This document shows positions 26,003 through 32,202 of a DNA stretch of 32,202 bases, piece after piece. The DNA comes from Candidatus Latescibacterota bacterium. GTDB lineage: Bacteria; Latescibacterota; UBA2968. Numbering within the stretch: the first letter of the stretch is position 1; each line of letters begins with the position of its first letter. Position numbers and translations under genes: made by a program. The notes under the pieces are model-generated. The model saw nothing but the letters and a program-made list of their open reading frames with translations. It was not told the DNA's origin and did no database searches. The stretch lies in the NCBI GenBank assembly GCA_022823725.1, contig JAJEHL010000038.1, positions 1 to 32,202 on the forward strand. The letters are read 5' to 3'.

Positions 26003-27310
26003 ATGACCACAAAACCAAATATTGTACTCGTTGTTTCAGACGATCAGGGGTATGGAGATGCGGGTTGTTATTGGGATACAGAGGTCGATACACCAACGAT
26101 GGATGCGATTGCAAAAAATGGGGTGCGTTTTACACAGTTGAGGGTCAACCCACTTTGTGCGCCAACGCGTGCATCTCTTTTTTCTGGGCAGTATTCTTTG
26201 GAATGCGGCATGTGGCGTGGCCCATCACTGCCGGGGCAGAAAACAGATACGTTGCCAAGGCGCATTCACGATGATGTAAAACTTTTGCCCGAGTTTTTGA
26301 AGGAAGCAGGATATAAAACTGGCATGTTTGGCAAGTGGCATTTGGGATATGATGCACCCAATGTGCCCAATGAGCGCGGTTTTGAAGGATTTGTCGGATT
26401 CTTGGGTGGTGCACACCCCTATTGGCCTTTTGATGGCAGTCGCCTTTTGCACAATGACCAGCCCATGGTGCATGAAGATCATTTGACGGATGTGTTTACT
26501 GGTTATGCGATTGACTTTATTCGGAAACATCGTGATAAGCCGTTTTTTTGTTATGTGCCTTACAATGCTGTGCACGGTCCCTTGTGGCGAGAACAGGCAC
26601 CCAAAACATCGGGCAAAGCCGAGTGGTTAAAAAAGTATGGAGATCGCGGTATTGAGTTCCCCAAGCGCGACTATTGTGCGGTGCTGGATCATATGGATGA
26701 TGGTGTGGGTAAAATCATGGCGACATTGCATGAGTTGGCTATCGTAGATAACACACTTGTCATCTACTTGAGCGATAATGGTGCAATGATTGATAAATTT
26801 CCGGGCAATAATGGCCCTTTACGCGGGCAAAAAGGAATGACATATGAAGGTGGAATCCGCGTGCCTGCGGTGATGCAGTGGCCGGGTGTTATTCCCAAAG
26901 GGATGGTATCTGATGCAGGTACTGTGCATTTTGATTTGTTTGCCACTGTGCTGGGTGCGGCTGGCATTGAGATTCCCAAAATGAATGGACAGCATCCAGT
27001 TCATGGCGTGAGTTTGCTTGCGCATTTGAGATCACATGGGCAAGAAGATTTGCCAGGGCGGTATGTGTTTTGGGATTTGTTTGGGAAAATGGGAGCGGTA
27101 AAAGACGATTGGAAACTGGTTGGTACAGGCCCTAATCATCGCGGGCAATTTGCCGAGGCTATTCCGGCTATTGAAGAATTGCAATTTGAATTGTACAAGC
27201 TCGATCAGGATATTGGCGAAGCCAATGATTTGGCCAGTCAATATCCCGAGATTTATAACGATCTTAAAAGCCAACTCATTGACTGGTTTCAACGGGCGAA
27301 AGGATCGTGA
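26003..27310 (+). CDS. Sulfatase (CAPTR type, arylsulfatase-like)
   Basis: A 435-residue protein from ATG 26003, 6 bases after the PhyH stop. The formylglycine motif is CAPTR (Cys52), Thr replacing Ser as in a minority of active sulfatases. VVSDDQGYGDAGCYW, MFGKWHLGYD, LSDNGAMIDKFPG and MTYEGGIRVPAVMQWPG complete a canonical metal and sulfate site. ELYKLDQDIGEANDLA ends the domain. No signal peptide. Base and codon use is AT-richer than the PhyH gene before it (many TTT, TTG, GAT, GTG), similar to the sulfatase at 12395. It is the last sulfatase in the window. Confidence 0.92.
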   Translation: MTTKPNIVLVVSDDQGYGDAGCYWDTEVDTPTMDAIAKNGVRFTQLRVNPLCAPTRASLFSGQYSLECGMWRGPSLPGQKTDTLPRRIHDDVKLLPEFLKEAGYKTGMFGKWHLGYDAPNVPNERGFEGFVGFLGGAHPYWPFDGSRLLHNDQPMVHEDHLTDVFTGYAIDFIRKHRDKPFFCYVPYNAVHGPLWREQAPKTSGKAEWLKKYGDRGIEFPKRDYCAVLDHMDDGVGKIMATLHELAIVDNTLVIYLSDNGAMIDKFPGNNGPLRGQKGMTYEGGIRVPAVMQWPGVIPKGMVSDAGTVHFDLFATVLGAAGIEIPKMNGQHPVHGVSLLAHLRSHGQEDLPGRYVFWDLFGKMGAVKDDWKLVGTGPNHRGQFAEAIPAIEELQFELYKLDQDIGEANDLASQYPEIYNDLKSQLIDWFQRAKGS

Positions 27311-27416
27311 TGATGGGTGATGACAACAGCGGTTCCTACCCGAATATCGTGATCAGCCCTTTTACACATCTTGAACGTAACTTCAATTCGTCCGCAACGC
27401 GAAAGGAGATCAACCT

Positions 27417-28265
27417 ATGCAACCAGTCCATCCAATGAGCGACGAGAAATTGGACGTACACGTAGCCGATCTGCAAGAAAACGGTTATGTCATCCTGCGG
27501 GAGCAAATCGCACCCGGGCATCTCGACCCTCTCCGGGATATCGCCCAGCGTGCTGCGGATGATTATATCGCCGAGTGGCAAGGGGGAATGAAGTTGCCTG
27601 AAGTACGCATTCTCGACGGAAAGGGGAAACGCAATTTCACAATCAATCCGAACGCCCGCGCCTGTTTCATGTGGGGTAAAGCGGCCATGAATCTGCTCGA
27701 TCACGATACCGTTCACGGGATCTGCGAACGCGCTCTGGGTACTTACCATTTTTTGGATCTCGTTGCCAACACCGTACGCTATCACCCGGAAGCGAGGCAG
27801 GGGCACTTCCATCGCGACTTCAGGCCCGGCCTCACGGACGAAGGCAAGCACAACGGCCTGTGGTTCTTCTTTATGCTCGACGGCTATTCAGCGGAAAATG
27901 GCGGTACCCGGTTGATTCCGGGCACGCATTGTTTCAAAGCCGACGAACCCGAAATGATGGATCCCGAGCCGGATTCAGACAGCAACAAGATCCAGGCGAC
28001 CGGCGATCCGGGTGATTTACTAATTGTAAACGCGGGGGGCCTGCATTGCGGGGGCGTAAATCAGACTCACAAGCCCCGGCGCACCCTGAACATCCGCATC
28101 GTACCAAACGGCGACCGGCTGTTCTACAATGCCTGGGAACTGGCCGGGCCTGAGCTGCAAGCGAAAGCCAGTGAAAGGGTCAAGCGCTTCATGCAACCGC
28201 CAGCCGACCGCGTAGCCGAACTGCGAACCGACTGGCGCGTGACGCCTCGTCGGGAAAAATCATAA
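27417..28265 (+). CDS. Phytanoyl-CoA dioxygenase (PhyH) family protein, third copy
   Basis: A 282-residue protein. ATG 27417 has AAAGGAG just upstream. Iron ligands are His132-x-Asp134 (GHFHRDFRPG) and His210 (NAGGLHCGGVN); Arg221/Arg222 (HKPRRTLN) serve 2-oxoglutarate. GGTRLIPGTHCF is the jelly-roll signature. The N-terminus with VADLQENGYVILREQI is typical. It differs clearly from the two other copies, so the three are not recent duplicates. The gene leads a small unit with the aldo/keto reductase 13 bases downstream, which suggests hydroxylation followed by a redox step on the same compound; this link is inferred from position. Confidence 0.9.
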   Translation: MQPVHPMSDEKLDVHVADLQENGYVILREQIAPGHLDPLRDIAQRAADDYIAEWQGGMKLPEVRILDGKGKRNFTINPNARACFMWGKAAMNLLDHDTVHGICERALGTYHFLDLVANTVRYHPEARQGHFHRDFRPGLTDEGKHNGLWFFFMLDGYSAENGGTRLIPGTHCFKADEPEMMDPEPDSDSNKIQATGDPGDLLIVNAGGLHCGGVNQTHKPRRTLNIRIVPNGDRLFYNAWELAGPELQAKASERVKRFMQPPADRVAELRTDWRVTPRREKS

Positions 28266-28278
28266 ACGGAGGAATATC

Positions 28279-29217
28279 ATGCAGTATAGAACGCTTGGGA
28301 AAACGGGGTGGAATGTGAGTGCTGTCTCCATGGGGTGCTGGGGCATCGGCGGACAGTGGGGTCCGGTTGAAGAAAAGCAAGCCCTCGACACCATCAACGC
28401 TGCCCTCGATGCGGGCGTTAATTTGTTTGATACCGCGGATGGCTACGGTTGTGGTCAAAGTGAAATCTACACAGGCAAAGCGCTGAAAAGTAAGCGATCC
28501 GAGGTCTATATCGCAACAAAGGCTGGCAACTGGGGACGCCGCCAGGGAGATCCCCTCGGGTACAAGACGATATACAGCATCATCAATTGCTGTCACGCAA
28601 GCCTTTACCGTCTCGATACAGACTATATCGACCTGTATCAGTGTCACATCGGAACCCCGGAACATCCCGAGATCTTTGTCGAAGCCTTTGAGTTGCTCAA
28701 GAAAGAGGGAAAGATCCGTCACTACGCGATATCCACCAACGACCTGGATTCGCTCAAAGCGCTCAACTCAGAGGGCGCATGTGCATCGTGTCAGATCAAC
28801 TACTCGCTCCTTAACCGGGGGCCTGAAAAGGACATCCTACCCTACTGCCTGGACAACAATATCGGAGTGTTATTGCGAGGCCCAATCGCTCAGGGTCTTT
28901 TGGCGGATAAATTCACGACAGATACAAGGTTTGAAGACTCGGTTCGAGATCACTGGAACCCAGGAGAAAGCCAACGCGATGATTTTCTCGCCAGACTCGA
29001 CAAGGTCGCAGCGATTCGCGAGTTAGTACCCGAAGGCAGGAACATGGTTGATCTCGCGCTCAAGTTCACCCTCGCCAATCCTGCCGTCACCTGTCCTATC
29101 CCCGGAATGAAGACACCCGAGCAGGCAAAACAGAACGCTGCCGCTGCCGACGGCGAGCTCGATCAAGCTACCATGGAAAAAATAGATACGATCTGCCCGC
29201 CCGGAAAATCAGCATGA
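28279..29217 (+). CDS. Aldo/keto reductase
   Basis: A 312-residue NADPH-type oxidoreductase, ATG 28279 with GGAGGAAT upstream. The catalytic tetrad is complete: Asp51 and Tyr56 in FDTADGYG, Lys81 in ATKAG, and His123 in YQCHIG. LGKTGWNVSAVSMGCWGIGG is the conserved first strand, and an EGKIRHYAISTN segment follows the active site. The C-terminal coenzyme-binding part (KTPEQAKQNAAAAD) is present, so the protein is complete. It resembles the broad AKR family acting on sugars and steroids. A degraded copy of bases 28483-28553 recurs at 30286-30355, and a 33-codon remnant of another gene starts 2 bases after its stop. Confidence 0.93.
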   Translation: MQYRTLGKTGWNVSAVSMGCWGIGGQWGPVEEKQALDTINAALDAGVNLFDTADGYGCGQSEIYTGKALKSKRSEVYIATKAGNWGRRQGDPLGYKTIYSIINCCHASLYRLDTDYIDLYQCHIGTPEHPEIFVEAFELLKKEGKIRHYAISTNDLDSLKALNSEGACASCQINYSLLNRGPEKDILPYCLDNNIGVLLRGPIAQGLLADKFTTDTRFEDSVRDHWNPGESQRDDFLARLDKVAAIRELVPEGRNMVDLALKFTLANPAVTCPIPGMKTPEQAKQNAAAADGELDQATMEKIDTICPPGKSA

Positions 29218-29218
29218 G

Positions 29219-29320
29219 GATGGTCTTGAAGCGGTGGATGCAGATGGTAATGTAGATGTACCAGATGGCCCCGGGATGGGCGTAGAGTGGAATTGGGATG
29301 CAATAAATAAAATGACTTAG
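29219..29320 (+). pseudogene. C-terminal remnant of a mandelate racemase / muconate lactonizing (enolase-superfamily) gene
   Basis: Directly after the reductase stop, in another frame, 33 codons end at TAG 29318-29320. They contain VDVPDGPGMGVEWNWDAI, which matches the conserved C-terminal end (PDGPGLGVE-x-DWD) of enolase-superfamily dehydratases acting on sugar acids. The rest of such a gene (about 350 codons) is missing upstream, where the intact reductase lies. This is a deletion scar. It indicates that the ancestral locus also carried a sugar-acid dehydratase. Confidence 0.6.
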
Positions 29321-29412
29321 AAACAAAGATTATTGACTAAAAAGCTCAAACAGCGCATTAGTGGATTGCTGAAGACGCTGCTGACCTCAAAAATTGATCA
29401 AAGAGGGTTTTT

Positions 29413-30270
29413 ATGAACACAACGCCAACCGTCTGCATTGCCGGTGTTAACGACGAACCCAGTCCATCGTGGGATCTGGATGAAGGTTTGGATGTGCTTG
29501 ATGAACTTGGCATCAAATTTATTGAACTGCGTGCGGCCTATGGTGAAATGGTTGACCAGATGAATGACGACACGTTCATCCGTGTCGCAGACCGTGTTAA
29601 AGAACGGGATTTTACCGTCACCACTTATCTCGGTCAGGTGGGTCGCACAGTACCCGACGAAGCCAATCGCGCACAGGACATATCGCACATCACCCGCGCC
29701 GTTCAACGTGCCGACTACTTTGGCACAACCCAACTGCGTACGATGGGATATAAAAAAGGCGACGCAGGAACCGACTGGTTTGCAATCGCCATTGAAATGT
29801 ACACCGCAATGACCGAAATAGCTGCCGCTGGAAATAAAACCCTTATACTCGAAAATCCACCCAACAAAACGTCAGCTGTCTGCACCGCCTCCGAATGTTT
29901 AAGAGCACTTCAAGCTGTTAATTCTCCGAATTTCCGACTCAACTTTGACCCCGGCAACTTTGGTGCACACGGCGAAGTTGGAATCGACATTTTTGAAAAC
30001 CTGAAAGATTACATCGCCAATGTCCACGTCAAAGACATTCGAGAACCTGGCAACACCAGCACCTACTGCATTGCCGGCGACGGCAAATGCGGATATCCTG
30101 AAATCTTCAAACGCCTCTGCCACATGAACTACTCAGGCTGTATCACCGTAGAGCCACACTTGCTTCATTCTCAGAAATTCCACGTCTCCGGCCGAGAGAA
30201 CTACATTAAAGCTGCCAACCGAATCATACACCTTCTCGAAGAAGCCGGTTTTGCTGTGCAGAGAAGTTAA
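29413..30270 (+). CDS. Xylose-isomerase-like TIM-barrel protein (sugar phosphate isomerase/epimerase family)
   Basis: A 285-residue protein from ATG 29413, preceded by AAAGAGGG. Metal-binding residues of the AP endonuclease 2 / xylose isomerase-like barrel are visible: Glu147 in LILENPP, Asp179 in NFDPGNFG, His205 in VHVKDIRE and Glu247 in TVEPH. GDGKCGYPEIFKRL precedes the last strand. Such enzymes isomerise or epimerise sugars, or act in inositol and sugar-acid catabolism. The short gap upstream (29321-29412) holds a possible -35 TTGACT at 29333 but only a weak -10 (CATTAG). A 55-base stretch near its 5' end (29433-29487) recurs at 31972-32026 with four mismatches. Confidence 0.88.
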   Translation: MNTTPTVCIAGVNDEPSPSWDLDEGLDVLDELGIKFIELRAAYGEMVDQMNDDTFIRVADRVKERDFTVTTYLGQVGRTVPDEANRAQDISHITRAVQRADYFGTTQLRTMGYKKGDAGTDWFAIAIEMYTAMTEIAAAGNKTLILENPPNKTSAVCTASECLRALQAVNSPNFRLNFDPGNFGAHGEVGIDIFENLKDYIANVHVKDIREPGNTSTYCIAGDGKCGYPEIFKRLCHMNYSGCITVEPHLLHSQKFHVSGRENYIKAANRIIHLLEEAGFAVQRS

Positions 30271-30285
30271 TCACCCGAGAAAACA

Positions 30286-30355
30286 CTGAAAAGTAAGCGA
30301 CCTGAGGTCTATATCGCGACAAAGGTTGGCAACTGGGACGCCGCCAGGGAGATCC
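30286..30355 (+). pseudogene. Degraded internal copy of the aldo/keto reductase
   Basis: These 70 bases align with 28483-28553 of the intact reductase with four substitutions and one deleted G. In frame they encode LKSKRPEVYIATKVGNW, matching the strand that carries the catalytic Lys, before the deletion shifts the frame. The fragment has no start and ends in the ribosome site of the next gene. It is part of a second, broken copy of the reductase locus. Confidence 0.85.
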
Positions 30356-30371
30356 TCACAAGGAGTGTGCT

Positions 30372-30980
30372 ATGGGAAGCATGAACACCGAGGCGTTATC
30401 AGGATGTGTAATCGTCTCCGGAATGCCCGGTGCGGGCAAGACGACAATCGCCTCGCTGGCAGGAAGCTTGCTACCGCGTGGTGCTCAAGTGAGCGGCGAC
30501 GATGTCAAGCGGATGATCCGAAGTAGCTACGTGTGGTTCATGGGCAAACCCGCCCAGGAGGCGCTGCGACAGGACGAACTTTGCAATCGCAATATATGTG
30601 CCCTTGCCAACAACTTCATCGACTTCGGTTTCACGGTATTGATGGATACTGTGATAGCAGACCGATCCGAGTTGGACTTCTTCCTCGCACTCCTCTCACC
30701 GCGCCCGGTGCGCCTTGTGGTGCTCGCTCCAGGAATCGAGGTCTGCAAACACCGCAACGCGACTCGAAATCCTGAGGACCGATTCGACTTTGATGGCTAC
30801 GAGCGACTTGAGGCTGACATGAAGCGCGAGTTTGGTGATGTTGGCTGGTGGTTTGACACGGCCACGCTCACACCCGAAGAGACCGCAGAGCGATTCGTCG
30901 CAGAGGTGGCGGAGCGCACCGATCCCTTGCAGCCTGGATGGCACGCCTGGTTGAGGCAACTCCACGACGTGCAAATATAA
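30372..30980 (+). CDS. P-loop kinase-like ATPase (AAA_33 / zeta-toxin-like)
   Basis: A 202-residue cytoplasmic protein; ATG 30372 has AAGGAG 7 bases upstream. Walker A is GMPGAGKTT (17-25), followed by SGDDVKRMIRS, a substrate-side loop typical of the AAA_33, chloramphenicol-phosphotransferase-like and zeta-toxin-like kinases. VLMDTVIADRSELDFFL carries the Walker-B-like Asp. A lid region with HRNATRNPEDRFDFDGYERLE supplies arginines. The phosphate acceptor is unknown. The gene lies between two fragments that match the aldo/keto reductase, so it appears to have been inserted into, or recombined with, an old reductase copy. The fold is well supported; function as antibiotic kinase, nucleotide kinase or toxin is open. 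Confidence 0.8.
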   Translation: MGSMNTEALSGCVIVSGMPGAGKTTIASLAGSLLPRGAQVSGDDVKRMIRSSYVWFMGKPAQEALRQDELCNRNICALANNFIDFGFTVLMDTVIADRSELDFFLALLSPRPVRLVVLAPGIEVCKHRNATRNPEDRFDFDGYERLEADMKREFGDVGWWFDTATLTPEETAERFVAEVAERTDPLQPGWHAWLRQLHDVQI

Positions 30981-31053
30981 TATCGACCTGTATCCAGATC
31001 CGTGGAACTGGCGGGCAGATCAATTGATGTACCAGCGATGGACACCGTACTGA
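30979..31053 (+). pseudogene. Possible gene remnant with IDLY motif (second piece of a broken aldo/keto reductase?)
   Basis: A 24-codon frame begins NIDLYPDPWNWR and ends at TGA 31051-31053, overlapping the kinase stop. Its first bases (ATATCGACCTGTATC) are identical to the IDLY-coding part of the intact reductase at 28624-28638, and in that enzyme this part lies just after the region copied at 30286. It may therefore be the next piece of the broken reductase copy. The rest (WRADQLMYQRWTPY) does not match the reductase, so a different gene's C-terminus is also possible. Confidence 0.35.
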
Positions 31054-31077
31054 TCGAAAATTGAATGAGGAAATCTG

Positions 31078-31896
31078 ATGGCGAACGAGAAGACGATCAA
31101 GTTGATGACTTACAACCTGAAGTTTGCCAGTCCTATATTTGAGCCACCCTGGGAAGTGCGGCGCGATATGCAAGTGGCACTGATTCGCAAACACAATCCC
31201 GACATCATTGGTAGTCAGGAAGGCTTGAAGGAGCAGATCGACTATCTGATGGATCATTTGCCCGAATACGTGGTCATCGGAGAAGGACGAAAAGGCGGAG
31301 ACGATGACGAGCATATGGTCATCTTCTTCAAGCGCGATAGATTCCGCCTCAGGGAAATGGGCAGTTTTCAGCTATCGGAAACGCCGGAAGTCATCGGTAG
31401 CGGCCCTGATAGCAATCCTCGTATGGTCACATGGGCACGCCTCGCGATCATCAACAGACCAGCTGATGGAGAAACGAGTCCCTACCCAATGGACTACAGA
31501 GGGCACTGGGAGAATAATCAGGAATTATATGTATTCAACACGCATTTTGCCGTAGGCGAGGGAATGGCACTGGCAAGGCTGAATAGTGCAAGACTAATCG
31601 TCGAGCGGATCCGTGCGCTCGACCGGTTTGGTGAATGGACCAGGCCCCGCCCTGTGTTTCTGTTGGGCGATTTCAACGCAAGACCGGGGAGCGATGTCTA
31701 TAGAACATTTGTCGGGGATAAAGGAGAGCCTGGCATATTGAAAGACAGTATAGAAGGCGGCAACGGCATCGACTGGATTTTGTCCAGAGGGAACGTCGAG
31801 GTCCGCTCGTATGAGGTCGTGGACTACAATATCGACGGTGTTTATCCATCCGACCACAAACCGATTCAGGTCGAATTTCAGATTCTTGACCATTAA
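31078..31896 (+). CDS. Endonuclease/exonuclease/phosphatase (EEP) family protein
   Basis: A 272-residue protein from ATG 31078 behind GAGGAAA. The complete metal-dependent phosphohydrolase site can be read: Asn13 (MTYNLK), Glu48 (GSQEG), His156 (NTHF), Asp198 and Asn200 (GDFNARPGS), Asp232 (GIDWIL), and Asp259-His260 (SDHKP). The length fits the extracellular-nuclease / sphingomyelinase-like / deadenylase-like subgroup, but no signal peptide is visible, so a cytoplasmic phosphodiesterase role is likely. Substrate unknown. It is intact although surrounded by gene remnants. Confidence 0.9.
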   Translation: MANEKTIKLMTYNLKFASPIFEPPWEVRRDMQVALIRKHNPDIIGSQEGLKEQIDYLMDHLPEYVVIGEGRKGGDDDEHMVIFFKRDRFRLREMGSFQLSETPEVIGSGPDSNPRMVTWARLAIINRPADGETSPYPMDYRGHWENNQELYVFNTHFAVGEGMALARLNSARLIVERIRALDRFGEWTRPRPVFLLGDFNARPGSDVYRTFVGDKGEPGILKDSIEGGNGIDWILSRGNVEVRSYEVVDYNIDGVYPSDHKPIQVEFQILDH

Positions 31897-31969
31897 TTTT
31901 GGCGCGTTAGATGGGGTGGATCAGATGCGCGAATTTGAGCAGAAGGTCGAGCGGGGCCTGACGAGGTAA
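31897..31969 (+). pseudogene. Possible C-terminal gene remnant (unassigned)
   Basis: Immediately after the EEP stop a frame reads GALDGVDQMREFEQKVERGL and ends at TAA 31967-31969. The charged amphipathic helix and normal codon pattern look like the end of a real protein, but there is no start and I cannot assign a family. It leads into the copied TIM-barrel fragment. Confidence 0.3.
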
Positions 31970-31971
31970 AG

Positions 31972-32026
31972 CTGCATTGCCTGAGTTAACGACGAACCCG
32001 GTCCATCGTGGGATCTGGACGAAGGT
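31972..32026 (+). repeat. Degraded copy of the 5' part of the TIM-barrel gene
   Basis: These 55 bases match 29433-29487, codons 8-25 of the xylose-isomerase-like gene, with four substitutions. The frame contains VNDEPGPSWDLDEG but is opened by a stop (the TGA/TAA region near 31982-31989 depending on frame) and is not followed by the rest of the gene. Confidence 0.85.
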
Positions 32027-32060
32027 ATCGACTATCCCACTCGACCGTACAGAAGCACCA

Positions 32061-32092
32061 GGATCGGGGAACCTGTTCTGGTTCCCCGATCC
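32061..32092. terminator. Perfect 13-bp hairpin between convergent genes
   Basis: GGATCGGGGAACC (32061-32073) pairs perfectly with GGTTCCCCGATCC (32080-32092) around a TGTTCT loop. It lies just beyond the stop of the minus-strand gene and downstream of the plus-strand genes, where a bidirectional terminator is expected. No T run follows on either strand, so a Rho-independent role is not certain. Confidence 0.5.
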
Positions 32093-32098
32093 ACCGGT

Positions 32099-32202
32099 TT
32101 ACATGCTCGTGCGCACGCCGAAATAGATCTCGCGGGTGCGATTCGTATAGCTGTTCCACTGATCCCAGATCTGGTTGTTGTCCCGCACCACCACTGGCGT
32201 GG
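32099..32202 (-). CDS. C-terminus of a probable outer-membrane beta-barrel protein (partial)
   Basis: On the minus strand a frame enters from the right edge and stops at TAA (complement of 32099-32101). The last 34 residues alternate polar and hydrophobic positions and end NRTREIYFGVRTSM. This resembles the final strand of TonB-dependent-receptor-like barrels in Latescibacterota/Gemmatimonadota-type bacteria (REIYFG-x-R pattern). Most barrels end in Phe, whereas this ends in Met. If correct, it would be an importer or structural barrel, and it marks a Gram-negative envelope. It is the only minus-strand gene seen. Confidence 0.5.
   Translation of the reverse strand, partial: TPVVVRDNNQIWDQWNSYTNRTREIYFGVRTSM

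Noticed and set aside
27311-27416. Possible upstream frame MMGDDNSGSYPN... before the third PhyH
   Set aside because: It runs through the strong AAAGGAG site of the PhyH gene in another frame and shows no family signature.
29333-29361. Promoter TTGACT - 17 - CATTAG before the TIM-barrel gene
   Set aside because: The -35 is good but the -10 matches the consensus at only three positions; too weak to list as a feature.
1-32202. tRNA, rRNA or CRISPR arrays
   Set aside because: No tRNA-like cloverleaf, rRNA segment or regularly spaced direct repeats were noticed; the only repeats are the two gene-fragment copies and the hairpins listed.

Overview
The window is a bacterial chromosome segment of moderate GC. 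Every recognisable gene is on the plus strand except one fragment entering at the right edge on the minus strand. Eight formylglycine-type sulfatases, three phytanoyl-CoA-dioxygenase-like (PhyH) genes, a lyase-like and a sialidase-like protein, and a probable outer-membrane barrel fragment fit the sulfatase/PhyH-rich genomes of uncultured Poribacteria or Latescibacterota-like lineages. That placement is inferred from gene content only; there is no rRNA or other phylogenetic marker here.

Layout. (1) 1-880: 3' part of an IS200/IS605-type TnpB gene with its right-end hairpin. (2) 973-4349: a secreted lyase-like protein and a BNR/sialidase-like protein. (3) 4708-10240: a transport and hydrolysis operon. 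It has a truncated NMT1/taurine-type substrate-binding protein running in frame into a ureohydrolase resembling guanidine hydrolases, which carries an in-frame UAG. Next come a CbiX-like chelatase/DUF362-like fusion, an ABC permease and an ABC ATPase, then a strong hairpin. (4) 10395-27310: a sulfatase island with eight sulfatases, a secreted PhoPQ-related-type alpha/beta hydrolase, two PhyH enzymes and an AAA/DUF4143 ATPase. (5) 27417-32030: a third PhyH, an aldo/keto reductase, a xylose-isomerase-like TIM barrel, a P-loop kinase and an EEP phosphohydrolase, interspersed with gene remnants. (6) 32061-32202: a perfect hairpin and the C-terminus of a minus-strand beta-barrel-like protein.

How the parts may work together. 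The operon at 4708-10240 looks like a small-molecule (possibly guanidine) uptake and hydrolysis system. The CbiX-like protein is a candidate nickel or other metal insertion factor for the ureohydrolase. The operon appears damaged in this assembly by a substrate-binding-protein deletion and a TGG-to-TAG-type stop. The sulfatase island would desulfate a diverse set of sulfate esters. None of the eight sulfatases has a visible signal peptide, so desulfation is probably intracellular, after uptake of small sulfated substrates or oligosaccharides. The PhyH, aldo/keto reductase and sugar-isomerase-like genes could process the released skeletons.

The most notable structural observation is in region 5. 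Short degraded copies of the aldo/keto reductase (30286-30355) and of the TIM-barrel gene (31972-32026) recur in the same order as the intact genes (28279-30270). This suggests an old tandem segment duplication, or a recombining cassette array, that has been interrupted by the kinase and EEP genes.
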